64,000 nucleotides of DNA, from NCBI GenBank assembly GCA_016648135.1, contig JADDOH010001995.1, forward strand, positions 1-64,000. The letters are read 5' to 3'. The notes under the pieces are model-generated. The model was given only the letters and a program-made list of their open reading frames with translations, was not told where the DNA came from and did not search any database. The DNA is from Agrypnia vestita. Taxonomy: Eukaryota > Arthropoda > Insecta > Trichoptera > Phryganeidae. A program made the position numbers and the translations under genes. This document shows positions 9,090-19,791 of the stretch, one piece after another (the stretch's first letter is position 1; the number at the start of each line of letters is the position of its first letter).

Positions 9090-10425
9090 ATCGACTTCAG
9101 GTTTTAAAGGCCGACAGTTCAGAGCAAAGTAAATTTAATTTACAGAATGAGATAAATATTTGATTTGAGCAATTGTAAATTATTTTTCGTTGTGTTGGTA
9201 TAATTGTTCCTGACATATCTTGACATTGATAGCCATATTCAAGGCTTACTTTATTATTGGATATCGGAAAGGTTAAACTTGATTTTGCATATTCGGCGAT
9301 CCTCCATTTTTAGAAAAATCAAAGGTTTTAAAATTTCGGTTATGACGCCTTTCACCGGACATAGTATCCTGTGACTGTTTCCGAAGATGAAAAAAAGTCA
9401 CGGAAGGACAAAATTTTTCGACACTAAGAAGATGATCAGAATCGCTGAATGAGCTAAGCCTCCTAAGATTGGAAAATCTCTGGTATACGTATATTATATT
9501 TAACGTGAATTAGTTTGAAGGCGAAAACAGTAATATTGATGGATAAAAATGAAAACTTTGTAGGTGTGTTTTTTATGGCAATAGTAGTGAAGGTATCACA
9601 ATTTTCCATTGCAAAGTATTGCTTATTTATTAAGCAAAACATTTTGGTTATGACCCTTCAATAATGTGTTGTGTACCAATAAACGTCAATTTATGCGTGA
9701 GCGATATTAGTGCGAGAAAGGTACAAAGTTATATGTCTGCTTCACGCTAGGCAGTACGCAATACAACAACATACTTTTTAATGGAGACGATTGTTAATAG
9801 TAAGTTGTGATGTATGGTCTTGGATTTGAGGTCAAAGATGAAACGGATACAATGTTTTGAAGGCGTTCCAGTTTGTTGAAATGCTCTGTTTTGACATCCA
9901 GATAACACTTATTATGGTGCTGTTAATATTTTCATTGTGGCTGTGGGAGGAAAATTAAGCACTAAAAACATTTCAACATTTAAATATTACGCGAAGTCAC
10001 CGGACACGAATTGAATCAGAACACTATTCTTTAGTTCACAATATTTCATACTTAATCGCTAATCTGTAATTTAATGTCGCTTGCTAGATAGAATCATTGC
10101 AAGTCTGTTGTCGCACTAATTTCCAAACGCGTGTTATGTCATATCAATTATTTTTTGTCGCTGATCGCATACTGAATCGCCGCTGATTTCCATTAGAAAT
10201 CGGCTGCGAAATGAAATCACCAAGCTTTCGTACTTGCTCGCTTTTATACAAAAAATGTTGGTTTTGTCAAATGTTTGACTAGATATCCATATTTCCAGTA
10301 GTTTTTCCATATTTCTAGTGATTATGAGAGTAGCCAAAATAACAGCGTGGTTATCATTGTACTCCAGTGACAATATTATTTATTTCCCTATCCATAAAGC
10401 AACAACAAAAAAAAAAATAATACTG
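9090..10425. other. No supported gene
   Basis: AT-rich. No element protein, tRNA or longer open frame is recognised. CTGTGACTGTTTCCG...AGTCACGG at about 9,370-9,405 can pair locally. Confidence 0.35.
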
Positions 10426-10429
10426 GTAA

Positions 10430-10612
10430 TAATCTCTCATCTCATCTTCTTCCCCTTGTTCTATTCGGATTGGGGACTCATTGCATCGTCAGGCGTCTCC
10501 ATTCGTCCCTGTCTTGTGCTGATTGTGCGGCCTCCCTTCATTGTATTCCCATCCTTTCTTCACATAGTTTCTGGAGTTGCCTCGCCCAACTGAACGTCTT
10601 CCCCCAGGAATC
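10430..10612 (-). pseudogene. LINE ORF2 C-terminal tail crumb
   Basis: On the minus strand GGRRSVGRGNSRN in one frame and AAQSAQDRDEWRRLT in the next resemble the C-terminal GRPxxRW..DRxxWRRL region of insect LINE ORF2 proteins. Two frames are needed, so it is a decayed fragment. Confidence 0.5.
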
Positions 10613-10689
10613 GCACTCAGTATTTTCAGTATAAATAAGACATTTAAGAATAAATTAAATACTAAGTTTTAAACCACTTCATTGCTCTT

Positions 10690-10735
10690 TGTTTGTCAAC
10701 TAGTTTCGGTTGGACTCAACCTTCTTCAGGACAAT
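10690..10735 (-). ncRNA. Hammerhead-like motif (CTGAAGA variant) at Penelope end
   Basis: On the minus strand CTGAAGA is followed by AGGTTGAGTCCAACC, a hairpin with GGTT/AACC, and then CGAAAC. This is the same order as the CTGATGA...CGAAAC motif at 5,762. Position 7 of the hammerhead core tolerates variation, but helix I and III are not obvious. Confidence 0.35.
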
Positions 10736-10807
10736 TATGATATAGACTAATCTAGGTATAGACATTTATAATGGAGGAAAGAAAAAGACGGAGGAACAGA
10801 GTGTCAA

Positions 10808-11278
10808 CTAGGTGGGGGGGAGGGAAGGGGAGGAGTTAAGTGAAGATAGAGGGAACTGCTTTGAAATCGGACTATTAGATAAATTTATTTGTTTATTTAT
10901 TATTTGACTATTATTATTGATAGCTTTATTAATTTCTAATGCTTCTAGATTGTTAAGTCGCAAACCTATTCCGTTTATGTGTAAAATTTTTGGCCCTGTA
11001 TTATCATCAAATGTGTGATCAAAATTAATTAGATGTTCGACAAATTCAGAAAAACCTACATTTGTTAAGCATTTAATGTGTTCTTTAATTCTAATATTTA
11101 CGTTTCTCGATGTTTTACAAACATAGAAAGCTGGACAATCGTTGCAGCTAAGTTTATAAATACCAGAATGGTTTAATATATCTTCTTTGTCTTTACAGTT
11201 ACTTAATAATTTGCCTAAATTGTTACTGGTATAAAATGCTGGCTTTAAAGTGCAATGCTGCCAATAAAGTGGTTTAAA
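10808..11278 (-). CDS. Penelope GIY-YIG endonuclease remnant
   Basis: A continuous minus frame of about 156 codons without a usual start codon, ending at TAG 10,810-10,808. It reads PAFYTSNNLGKLLSN, then HSGIYKLSCNDCPAFYVCKT, the GIY-YIG core, then SRNVNIRIKEHIKCL and a C-terminal part with LNNLEALEINKAINN. In active enzymes the second motif is Y-[IV]-G; here the glycine is a cysteine (YVC), which should impair catalysis. In its family the domain is fused to a reverse transcriptase, which is absent here. Confidence 0.8.
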   Translation of the reverse strand, partial: FKPLYWQHCTLKPAFYTSNNLGKLLSNCKDKEDILNHSGIYKLSCNDCPAFYVCKTSRNVNIRIKEHIKCLTNVGFSEFVEHLINFDHTFDDNTGPKILHINGIGLRLNNLEALEINKAINNNSQIINKQINLSNSPISKQFPLSSLNSSPSLPPT

Positions 11279-11309
11279 ACTTAGTGTTTAATTTATTATT
11301 AAATGTCTT

Positions 11310-12725
11310 ATAATGTCAAGCCACAAAATGTTTTCTTGCTTTGAAAATATCATATAAATATTTTTATGGGCGTAGGCAACATGCGGGAGAAATAAAATAG
11401 CAGCCTCCTAATTTTATGTAACTACAGTCATTGGTATTTCGTCCCGCACAGGGCGCCACGATGTTCCTTCGTAATTACAGATCGCTATCCGTCGAATGGA
11501 CAAGTCGTAAATAAACAACAACAAAAAATTACAAGAGTTATTATAGCGGACTTGAGAGGTATTGAAATGTGCTGTACCCCAGAACCGGGTGTAGCTTAGC
11601 GTGGGAGTCGTAACCTCAGTGGATTTAAACATTACATTTTGATTGATGAGGCTCGGTATTTAAATGGAATTTGGAATTAGAAATTAATTGCTACGTGATT
11701 TCAAGGCAATAAAAATTACACAATGCGCCACGCTTCATTGTATTGCAATGATCGCGGATAATAGACTTCTGGCAGTGTGAAATTTTTGTTAATTTCACCC
11801 TTTGTGTGTTGTGTATCCGTAAGGGTGAAATCCGTGTATTGAATTGAAAATAGTCAATAAAACATGAAATTAACGATACTGAATAGCGTTTAATGTAAAT
11901 TGCTGAATAGGAAACAGCGTTTTCCAATATTACAATTTAAATTAAAAATAAGACTTGCAGTCAATTATAGATCAAGCGAAGAGATCCAGCATGCCCTCCT
12001 CAAAATATCACATCTTGTATCTCGTAAACAGGTGACATTCTTTCATCTCCAGATTGGTTATATATCTGCTATATCCACAGGCTATTAATGATCCTTACAG
12101 ATGGTCCTAGAGTGACATTAAAGCACAAAGAATGAAAAATTTGTGAACATTTGAATATGATATAGTTACGCAATCACTTTTTACGATTAATGAATAATAA
12201 ATAATCAATTGAACATAATATATTTACACAATACACTTTTTACAGTTAGTTAAATTAATTATTTATATCGAAAAATAATAAACAATAAATTGAGAATAAT
12301 ATTCAGACTAACGCAAATCATTAAATACATTTTTAGTAATTAGTTCCAGGTCAATAATTTTTAGTCAACGCACTTTTTATGATAAATAGAATTAAATAAT
12401 GTTTTAATCTCCAAAACGCTCTGTATCGTAACGTTGGCAAGGCGTTCTATTTGATGAAAAACTATCTAGTGTGAAGTAAAACTAGGATATATGAATGATC
12501 TGGTAATGAAATGGTAAACTGAATCTCGTGAAAAACTCGTTGATTTATCAAATATTACTAAATTCGAAAAAATTTCTATAATTTTACGTGTTTTTTTATT
12601 TCTAATTTCTCCACGTGCTTAACTTCAATATTCTGTTCATCATAAAAAGCGTTCACCTCTATTCCTCATAAATAATTATAAAATGAATGCTTAAAGCAGA
12701 ATAACTTTTTAAGAATTCGCCTACA
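11310..12725. other. No supported gene
   Basis: AT-rich DNA. Short open frames (11,414-11,632; 11,691-11,927) lack recognisable motifs. Bases 11,400-11,640 are more balanced in composition and could be unique conserved sequence, which cannot be tested here. Confidence 0.35.
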
Positions 12726-12730
12726 AATCG

Positions 12731-12770
12731 TATCGCAAACTTTTTTACAGGAGTAAAAAAGTTTGCGGTA
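12731..12770. repeat. Near-perfect 40-base hairpin
   Basis: TATCGCAAACTTTTTTAC and GTAAAAAAGTTTGCGGTA are reverse complements with one mismatch and a four-base loop. It stands just before a MITE fragment and may be part of it. Confidence 0.7.
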
Positions 12771-12814
12771 TGAAACTTTAAGTGAAGGAAAAACTCAAAT
12801 CTTTACAGAATGTA

Positions 12815-12940
12815 ACGCAACGATAGTTTACAGATAGATTTCAGCCTTAATTGTGAGTCAAAATGCTTGAACATCATTATGCTAATATCAATAGCTATGG
12901 AAAGAGATTATTCAATATTTTTGACTCATCTTTAGGGGAC
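12815..12940 (+). repeat. Fragment of a palindromic MITE family
   Basis: TTTACAGATAGATTTCAGCC, GTGAGTCAAAATGCTTGAAC and CTCAT repeat the terminal sequences of the palindromic elements at 19,792-20,268 and 59,138-59,517. Only one and a half arms remain. Confidence 0.55.
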
Positions 12941-13444
12941 GTTAGGGGATTATGAAAGTTCCTAAATTATTTCGAATATTAAAAATTCAACTTCCACACG
13001 AAGCAAACACATTATAGTGAGAATAGTGAGACATAATATATTAAAAATAAAATAACACTTTGCTTGGCACACTTCATTGAATAAATACCAACTAGTTTCG
13101 CTTAAACACCGCCAAATAAAATTGTTAAAATGTAGAAATTCGAAAGAGAATTTAAGATTTCTTGCAGTATTTACTAAAATTAAATTTTTTGTAATCGATT
13201 TTCTCCTCAAAAAATCCATCTCATATACCTCTCAAACGTACAATATACCACATAAACACGTTCACAATACAAACACCTCACACACGATCGCTAAATAGGT
13301 TGCTTTATGACGTAGGTATTATGTTTGTGTTATTAATAATGTTATGTTTTGAGATGTTACTTTGATGATGTACGCTGCATGTTATTGGATACATGATACT
13401 GTAACTTCATTTTTGTAAACTAAAACAATTTTGTGTGCATGCAC

Positions 13445-14371
13445 AGTAGAACCTCGACTTTCAAGCATAATTCATTCCGCAAACGTTCTCCTATCTCAAA
13501 ACGCTCGCGTGTCAAAGCAAATATGCCCATACTAAATAAAGAAAACTCGATTAATTCGTTCCATGATCCAATAATATTCATACCTAAATAATTAATATAA
13601 ATAAAACATTAACTTTTTTATTATATTAATTTGTAACAATAGCAATTAAGAATCACTGATATTCATCGCTGAAGGTACAATCAAATCTTTTCTTTTCGCG
13701 AAACCTAAACCAGAAAACTATCCTTTGACTCTTTTTGAAGATTTGATTAAAATGTGACATCGCGCTGTCATTGGAAAGATTAACAGATTTACTCGGGTGG
13801 TGATTTTCTGCGAAATCTTACATTGTTTCCAACTTGTTACAGATCTTCTTAATCTCGTTTGAAGTGACAGATTTCTCAGACTCATTCTCCTTATCCTCAG
13901 ATAGGCTATTTTCTGTAGCCGCATGTTGTCGCTCGTGATGCAGAGGCAATTCTTTCTTTTGTGGTTTGCTCCTGGCCTTCTTCTTCCACCAGCTCTTGAA
14001 TATCGTCCTCCAATCAACGAACAAAACGTTGAACCACTCAACGAACAAAATACAAGTGACCCAAGCCTTGCCGTTGTACCTCTACATAACATATAACTGG
14101 CCTTACTGTATCTTGAATTTCTTAAAGGCTCGTCGAGTCTCGCTATGATAACGAGTAAAGACTTACTTTTCAAATCACCGCTTGCATTATCAGACATCTA
14201 AAGGATGAGACGATCTTTCAATCAAGCGCGTAAGGAGAATTCTCGTGTTTGGCAGCCTTTGCATTTTAATAAATTTGCTCGTACATCAAGTAATTGCTCA
14301 ATCTTTTTGAAAGAATTTTGCTCGTATTTCGAAATATTCGTAAGTCGAGTTATTTGTAAGTCAAGGTTCCA
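13445..14371 (-). mobile_element. Tigger/pogo-type DNA transposon, internally deleted
   Basis: The left end CAGTAGAACCTCGACTTTCA and the right end (minus sense) AGTGGAACCTTGACTTACAA are imperfect inverted repeats in the Tigger style. Between them is a minus-strand Tigger transposase with most of its body missing. Full Tigger elements are about 2.5 kb; this is about 0.93 kb. The exact TA target duplication is not clear at either end. Confidence 0.75.
13653..14197 (-). pseudogene. Tigger transposase fragments (DDE core edge and C-terminus)
   Basis: Across frames the minus strand shows NASGDLKSKSLLV (the Tigger CxNASGDxKxKPL segment by the DDE core), then SKASYML, NGKAWVTCILFVEWFNVLF, and after a deletion the acidic tail SLSEDKENESEKSVTSNEIK and DFAENHHPSKSVNLSNDSAM with HFNQIFKK. 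This order is that of Tigger transposases, which cut and paste at TA sites. At least two frame breaks and an in-frame stop after NKLETM make it inactive. The N-terminal CENP-B-like DNA-binding domain is missing. Confidence 0.8.
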
Positions 14372-14524
14372 CTTTTATTTGTGTTCAATATAAATATACC
14401 TAAAATAATTAATTAATTTTTGTATAGACTGCTCGCTATTGCGGTATAATATAGATATATAGGGCATATTCGATTGCCTGATTTGGATAACAAAGTTCAT
14501 GATACTATATGAGCAGAGCATCGA

Positions 14525-15277
14525 ATGAAGATTAGAGAGATTGCTGACATCGTAAATATTTCAATTGTTTATTAAACTTATTCCAAAAGTTCCATCTGAA
14601 AGTGTTTTTACGACGTACGTTTTTACGTCGTAAAAACTACTATATCACTACGCGCCAGAATTGAGAGAACAGTCAAAACTGTTGACTTCAATAGAAGACC
14701 TAGGTATGATTATGATTTATTGGATCGATTCGAAGCAGAATAAATAAGAAAATGATGCCGCACCAGCTCACTCCATCGCCCATGCAATCGCCACGGCAAA
14801 ACTGCTCGATATAGGGTCGTATAGTACTTTGGCGTTAGTTCACAATATTACAATATTCGGTTTATCCCACGACCGTTCGTCTTCTCGAGCAAGCTTTTAG
14901 GAGCACGCCCTCATTTTATCATCATCGAGATAGACTACACTTACCATCCCTGTTCTTCAAATGAGGTCCCGAGTGATTTTTTTCTATTCTAAACATGACT
15001 TGGCGAAACGCGGAAGCTAACGCCGAAACAGAAACCTATTTTCCTAAGTTCCAGGAAATCATATTTTTTGGATGGCTTTAAACAGTTGGAGTATCACTGG
15101 ACTAAGTTTATCGAGTTAAGGAGACTATGCAGAAATATTAAATACAAATTGATTGCGTTTTCTTCCCTAATACGGGTAATTATCGTACAGCCCTCGTATG
15201 TAACATTAAATAAAATATCTACCCTATGCGCGTTGTTACCTTCTTTATCTAACTCCCTCACGGGCCGAACACAATAA
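14525..15277 (+). pseudogene. mariner transposase remnant
   Basis: The plus strand carries mariner pieces in order across several frames: MKIREIADIVNIS (helix-turn-helix), ENDAAPAHSIAHAIATAKLL (normally HQDNAPAH, the second catalytic aspartate region), NEVPSDFFLF (normally LAPSDFFLF, third aspartate), NAEANAETETYF, and GFKQLEYHWTKFIELR (normally GIxKLxxRWxKCIELKG). The first aspartate region is not found. Normal length is about 345 residues; here frameshifts and gaps abound. The enzyme would excise and insert the element at TA sites, but this copy cannot. No terminal repeats were located. Confidence 0.75.
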
Positions 15278-15689
15278 CGCATCCTCTCGACTTGTTTTCT
15301 CCGGATATGTCTTGACACCGACACACCTAACCTGTTGATATCAAATAAAAAAAATACCTTTCCGACGGCAATCCTTGCGTCTGCCCGCATATTATTAAAA
15401 TCGTAGAACCTTACAGATCCGAACATATTGGAGCTTCACGACTTGATATAATAATTAATAAATACCACCCCAAAGAAAGAATAATTGCTCAGCGATCCAG
15501 GGGTGGATTTAAGGTCAATGTTGCCCTTACCTTTAGGGCCAGTATTGACGCGCCTACCTTCGTAGGATTTCTATTGTTTTATGTTTTATTTAAGTTCTTA
15601 TTTTTATTCTTCGCTATGCTCTTGACAGAGAAGTCGTGGCTGTTGTGATAATGATGAGACCACAGTCTAAACTATCCGGCGCCATATGC

Positions 15690-16375
15690 TCTGGTATATT
15701 AATTATTAATATTAATAATATATTTTATTATTTATCTATTTATTTATTTTACACGCTATGAATCTAGGCTATTACATAATATGAAATATAAAGTGTTCAA
15801 AAAGCATAGCCAACTAAGTACATAATAAGGAAATTAGAAAAAATGTAAGAATATAAATGCTATTCTTATGCGAAAAAAATCAACAATATAAATGCAATAG
15901 GTATATACGAATAAAACAAATTAAAGAATATTAGCAAGCAAACTATGAAATAGAAGTGAATGAAGTGGATTTGTCTTTTGCATGTGTATAATGTTCGAGC
16001 TTTAAATATATCTACAGAGCTGTATTGATTGCCTAGGCGATGCAATCTATGTATAGGTGAATTCATACTACGGTTATTATGCTGGGTGCCTACATAAAAT
16101 AACTCGATTTGTTGTAATCTCTAAGTAATCATTTATAATAACTCATTAGAGTCCAACATACCGTTAATAATTTTACAAATTAAATCGCTTACAGTTCTCC
16201 TACACAATAGCTTCATTGAGAAATCACAATTGATTTTGTCCGAAAAAATGTACAATTAATGAATCTTAAAAACTTGTGTTGAACCCTTTCGATCCTCAAT
16301 GAATGAATTTCATAGAAGAGAAGAATTATACAGTATTCTAGATTGCTACGAACAAAAGCTTATATAGAGTCATAA
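15690..16375 (-). pseudogene. LINE 3' end with reverse transcriptase C-terminus
   Basis: On the minus strand YKAFVRSNLEYCIILLFY and IERVQHKFLRF (about 16,370-16,230) are the conserved post-thumb region of a Jockey-like LINE. Further down, NSPIHRLHRLGNQYSSVDIF (about 16,070-16,005) is the typical last coding stretch. A 3' tail follows and ends in TAAATAAATA-rich sequence at about 15,750. Stops and frame changes separate the pieces. A related copy lies at 60,135-60,600. Confidence 0.7.
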
Positions 16376-16635
16376 ATGTTATATAGACCTGAAATTTTTA
16401 ACTGTTCTTAAAATATATTATACACTCTGTATTATTTAATTATTTATTACTTTTAAAATGGCACGTTCATTAATAAAGGGTGTTTTTTTAGAGGCGGAAA
16501 ACTTTAAATTGAAATAAAACACAAATTACACAAAGTTATCGCTTAAGCCTATGATCCTGCTAACGCCTAAAAAACACTTCCATACTTACATAAATAGCTT
16601 AGTCTCTGTGGGACACCTATAATTTATGTTAATTA

Positions 16636-17440
16636 ATGATGATCCACGAACGTACTCAAAGAATATTGCGCATAATTTATTTCTTTATACTTTACACTCT
16701 ATCAAAGACATCTTCTGATTTCGATAGCGTGGTCATAACGGTCCATACTCTCCAGACAATATTCCAGACTGTTCGTTTCTGTTCGTTTCTTCAATGTCAT
16801 CTTTGTCGTCGTCTTTGGACTGCTCTAGCAACATGCATTGGTGCTATCGACTGTTCTCAACTACTAGAACGTATCTGTTTGCGTGTTCTGTCTCGCATAA
16901 TCAAAAGTCATGCAGGTTTTGCCGTGGAAACTGCATCTACTAACTACTTCTTTAATTCCCCACTGCAAAGGCTTCCTAGACTAGCAAACAGATACGAGCA
17001 ACTTGACGTCTTTTGCCAATAACTGTATATTATTCAAACACATATTAAAAGGTGTATTGAAAGATTACTAGTATTTGTCCAATTGGACTTAAATAATTGA
17101 TTTGTATTTGTATGTCTATATTTTTTTATATTATGACTTTCAAAGCTTGTGCTATTGCTTTTCACTCTACATCATTACTTTTTTTTGTTTTTTAATTTCT
17201 ATTATATTACGTTTTTCTTATGCTTCTGCTTGTTATGTACTTGCTTATTACTTTATATTATATTTATCTTTATATATTTGTATCTCTATTTTAAGTATAT
17301 TCTTTCCACTTTATGCCATTATTAAGTATACATGTTAATATTTTTTTCTTTAAACTATATATTCTATTAATGTACACTTGCCTTTCTGTTGAAAAAGCCC
17401 TATAGGGCGTTAATTAATTAATAAATAAATATGCACAGCT
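16636..17440 (+). pseudogene. LINE 3' end (C-terminus plus 3' UTR)
   Basis: The open frame 16,636-17,022 (128 residues) ends with CSQLLERICLRVLSR, NYFFNSPLQRLPRLANRYEQ and LDVFCQ, the last coding segment of a Jockey-like LINE ORF2. The 3' UTR follows and ends in CCCTATAGGGCGTTAATTAA and an ATAAATAAAT tail at about 17,430. The same terminus occurs at 58,588-58,615. The 5' part is missing, as usual for 5'-truncated LINE copies. Confidence 0.65.
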
Positions 17441-18755
17441 ATTAGGTGTGTACAAGTATATAGTGCAAGTGTGGAACAAGCAAACAAAATAAAATTGTAA
17501 GAATTATTGATGCAGAGCAACAATTTAAGGATGAGCATTGTGGCTACTGTGCATAAAAGAATTACTATAAATTATATAATAATAAATATTGATATTTTAT
17601 GTTCTAGGGGTTCAAATTATTTTCAAGGAAATTTGTTGTGTAGAAGTGACTTTTTAAGTGACGATATCTGCAAGAATATCATTATCAAGGATAGGGTTGG
17701 CCCAATACATATTAAGTGCACGACATATTCTAATATTGGGAAAAAAACAAACTATATTACTAGCATGTTGATTTATTCTAAAGAACTCTGAGTCTCTTAT
17801 AGAGGGTTTAACATGCAAATTTATGTCAATCGTGGCAAAGCTTCGAGAAGGAAATGAAGAACGCCCGCATAAGTCAAGAGATTGTTTAAAACAGAGCGTC
17901 CTGGCATTTTCGTACGACGACCCCAAGTAAATGGAAAAGATGAAAAATAAGAAGTTAACTAAGGAGATGACATCAAAAATAAATGTCGCTGCCTTTAATA
18001 GAAATTTGGTCGGGCAACACTAAAGAAACAAACCGGCAATGGCGGCCTCCCTATCTGTCAACCTGTCAAACGGTTAATATCGGTCCATTATTTGCTTTTT
18101 CAGCTTCGCAAAACTTTAATACTTCATTGTCAATTGTTCTTGCACCATCCCGGACTGTTTTGGACATAATAATTCAGTGTATATTGGAAATCAAGATGTC
18201 ACAGCTCACGCGCAAATACGAGATTGAACTGAATGACAGGGCGAGGGGTTACCGTCGGGTGCGGGCGGGGCGGGTTTTAGTTCCAAAGTCGTCGCACGCC
18301 TATTTACGTTGGGCAAGCAATAGTACTGCACTTTTAAACAAGATTAATTAATATACATGCACCTGCTAGAAACACAAGATTGCCTGCACTGTTTTATTGT
18401 TTGAATAATATTACCAATGAGGAACATAACCCGCCACTCTGCAGAATTCAGACATTTAATAATATTTACAGTAGTGTAGAAATTTTAAATGTTAGTCTTC
18501 AATTAAAAAAATCTAATGTTATTTATGCTATTGTGCATTATTTTATATAATCAAAACAATTATATTTTTGTTATAATTTGAATACTGAAATCACGGAACA
18601 TAATTTGAGTACTATTTATTTATTTACACATAATAATAAGCCTGTCGAACGTAGAAGTCGTAAATGAGTAGTTCGCATCTAAGATAAGACAACGAAATGA
18701 TTATATTTAGTTTACTCATACTGCATGTGTGGGGTATAAAAGCAAAGCCAGCAAT
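17441..18755. other. Unassigned, with an unrecognised 122-codon open frame
   Basis: Mostly AT-rich. The open frame 17,983-18,351 on plus covers a GC-richer block (18,020-18,310) and could be translated, but shows no domain, signal peptide or clear splice context. Other short frames here are not supported. Confidence 0.3.
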
Positions 18756-18759
18756 ATCT

Positions 18760-18905
18760 AAAAAAAAATGTTTTGAATGCAGTTACCGAGGATAACTAAT
18801 TTAAAATGTAGTGAATTCTAGAATATATTATGTATCTATTCCTTCCACTATAAATATGTAGGCTATTTTTCCTATAAAATCTTGAATTCAGTAGATAAAT
18901 TATAA
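18760..18905 (+). repeat. Dispersed repeat, copy 1 of 2
   Basis: GAATGCAGTTACCGAGGAT and TTTTCCTATAAAATCTTGAA recur in the same order and orientation at 49,440-49,570, with intervening AGTGAATTCTAGAAT and TATGTATCT also shared. At 49 kb it follows a Helitron 5' end, so it may be part of a nonautonomous Helitron. Confidence 0.55.
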
Positions 18906-18913
18906 AAAAAATA

Positions 18914-19339
18914 TGGTCAGTTCTACTTTACGGTGTTGAAACATGGACGCTGAAGGTGAATACTCTAAATCGCCTAGAGGCGTTCGAAATGTGGATACAT
19001 CGTAAAACGTTAAGGATATCTTTGACTGACATGACTAGTAACATTGATGTTTTACGTAGAGCAAATACAAACAGACAGTTACTCAACACAGTAAATCTCC
19101 GTAAAATTTCATACTTTGGTCACATAATGAGAGGCGAAAAGTACTGCATCCTTCAGCTCGTCATGACGGGTAAGATTGAGGGTCGCAGACGGGTCGGAAG
19201 GAGGCGGCATTCCTGGCTTCGAAACATCCGAGAGTGGACCGGGATAAGAAGCGTGGAAGAGCTCTTCCGCACTGCCCTGGACAGGGAAACTTTCTCCCAC
19301 ATGATCGCCGACGTCGGGGGGATCCGACAGGGCACATGA
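18914..19339 (+). pseudogene. LINE ORF2 C-terminal region, best preserved tail
   Basis: An open frame of about 141 codons extends upstream of its first Met (18,956). WSVLLYGVETWTLKVN, LNRLEAFEMWIHRKTLRIS, RKISYFGHIMRGEKY and GRRRVGRRRHSWLRNIREW are highly typical of the C-terminal part of a widespread insect endonuclease-reverse transcriptase LINE. FRTALDRETFSHMIADV ends the protein. The 5' part (endonuclease, palm) is absent, so this is a 5'-truncated copy with an intact tail frame. Confidence 0.85.
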
Positions 19340-19790
19340 GAAGAAAAAGATAATATTCTATCGGGTAAATATGTTATTTCGTTTTTTTTTCTTTTCATTC
19401 TATTAAAATGATTTTCTATTTTTCATGTTGTTGATAGCTATCTTTATCAGTAAAACATGTTTTTTTTTTTTTTTGCAAAAAGCTTTGTACCGTACACGTA
19501 TATAAATAAATACATAAAAAATGACGTGTTACGGCCCTGCCCACGAGCGCGTTCATGTTCGGACCGTGGTTTCCTGTGAGGAGATAACAACAAAAAAGCA
19601 TCATGTGAATGGAATGCTAAACGCTTTAAATATCCCGTCATGCCAACACCCGCACTTGGACCTGTGCATCCGTTTCTCGGTGAGGCGAGCGGCGCATCTA
19701 AAACGAATTACTATCACTGATAAATAAAAGCGTACGTTTCAGAGATCTCTTTGGTAGTCAAATGCAAAGTTACACGAATCGATCATAAAC
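19340..19790. other. No supported gene
   Basis: Includes a T-rich run at 19,388-19,400 and an 18-T run at 19,458-19,475. The open frames at 19,416-19,727 on both strands overlap each other and have no recognisable motif. Confidence 0.35.
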
Positions 19791-19791
19791 G

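Larger units (their letters stand above)
10650..11305 (-). mobile_element. Second Penelope-like element remnant with short inverted ends
   Basis: A minus-strand Penelope-like remnant ends at both sides in the same sequence in inverted orientation: ACTAAGTTTTAAACCACTT at 10,661-10,679 on plus and ACTAAGTTTTAAACCACTT at about 11,268-11,286 on minus. Between them is a GIY-YIG coding region and, toward the 3' end, a CTGAAGA...CGAAAC hammerhead-like segment. The reverse transcriptase is missing. Confidence 0.7.

Noticed and set aside
15094..15426. 110-codon minus-strand frame with arginine-rich composition
   Set aside because: Overlaps the mariner C-terminus on the plus strand, which has recognised motifs; no motif of its own.
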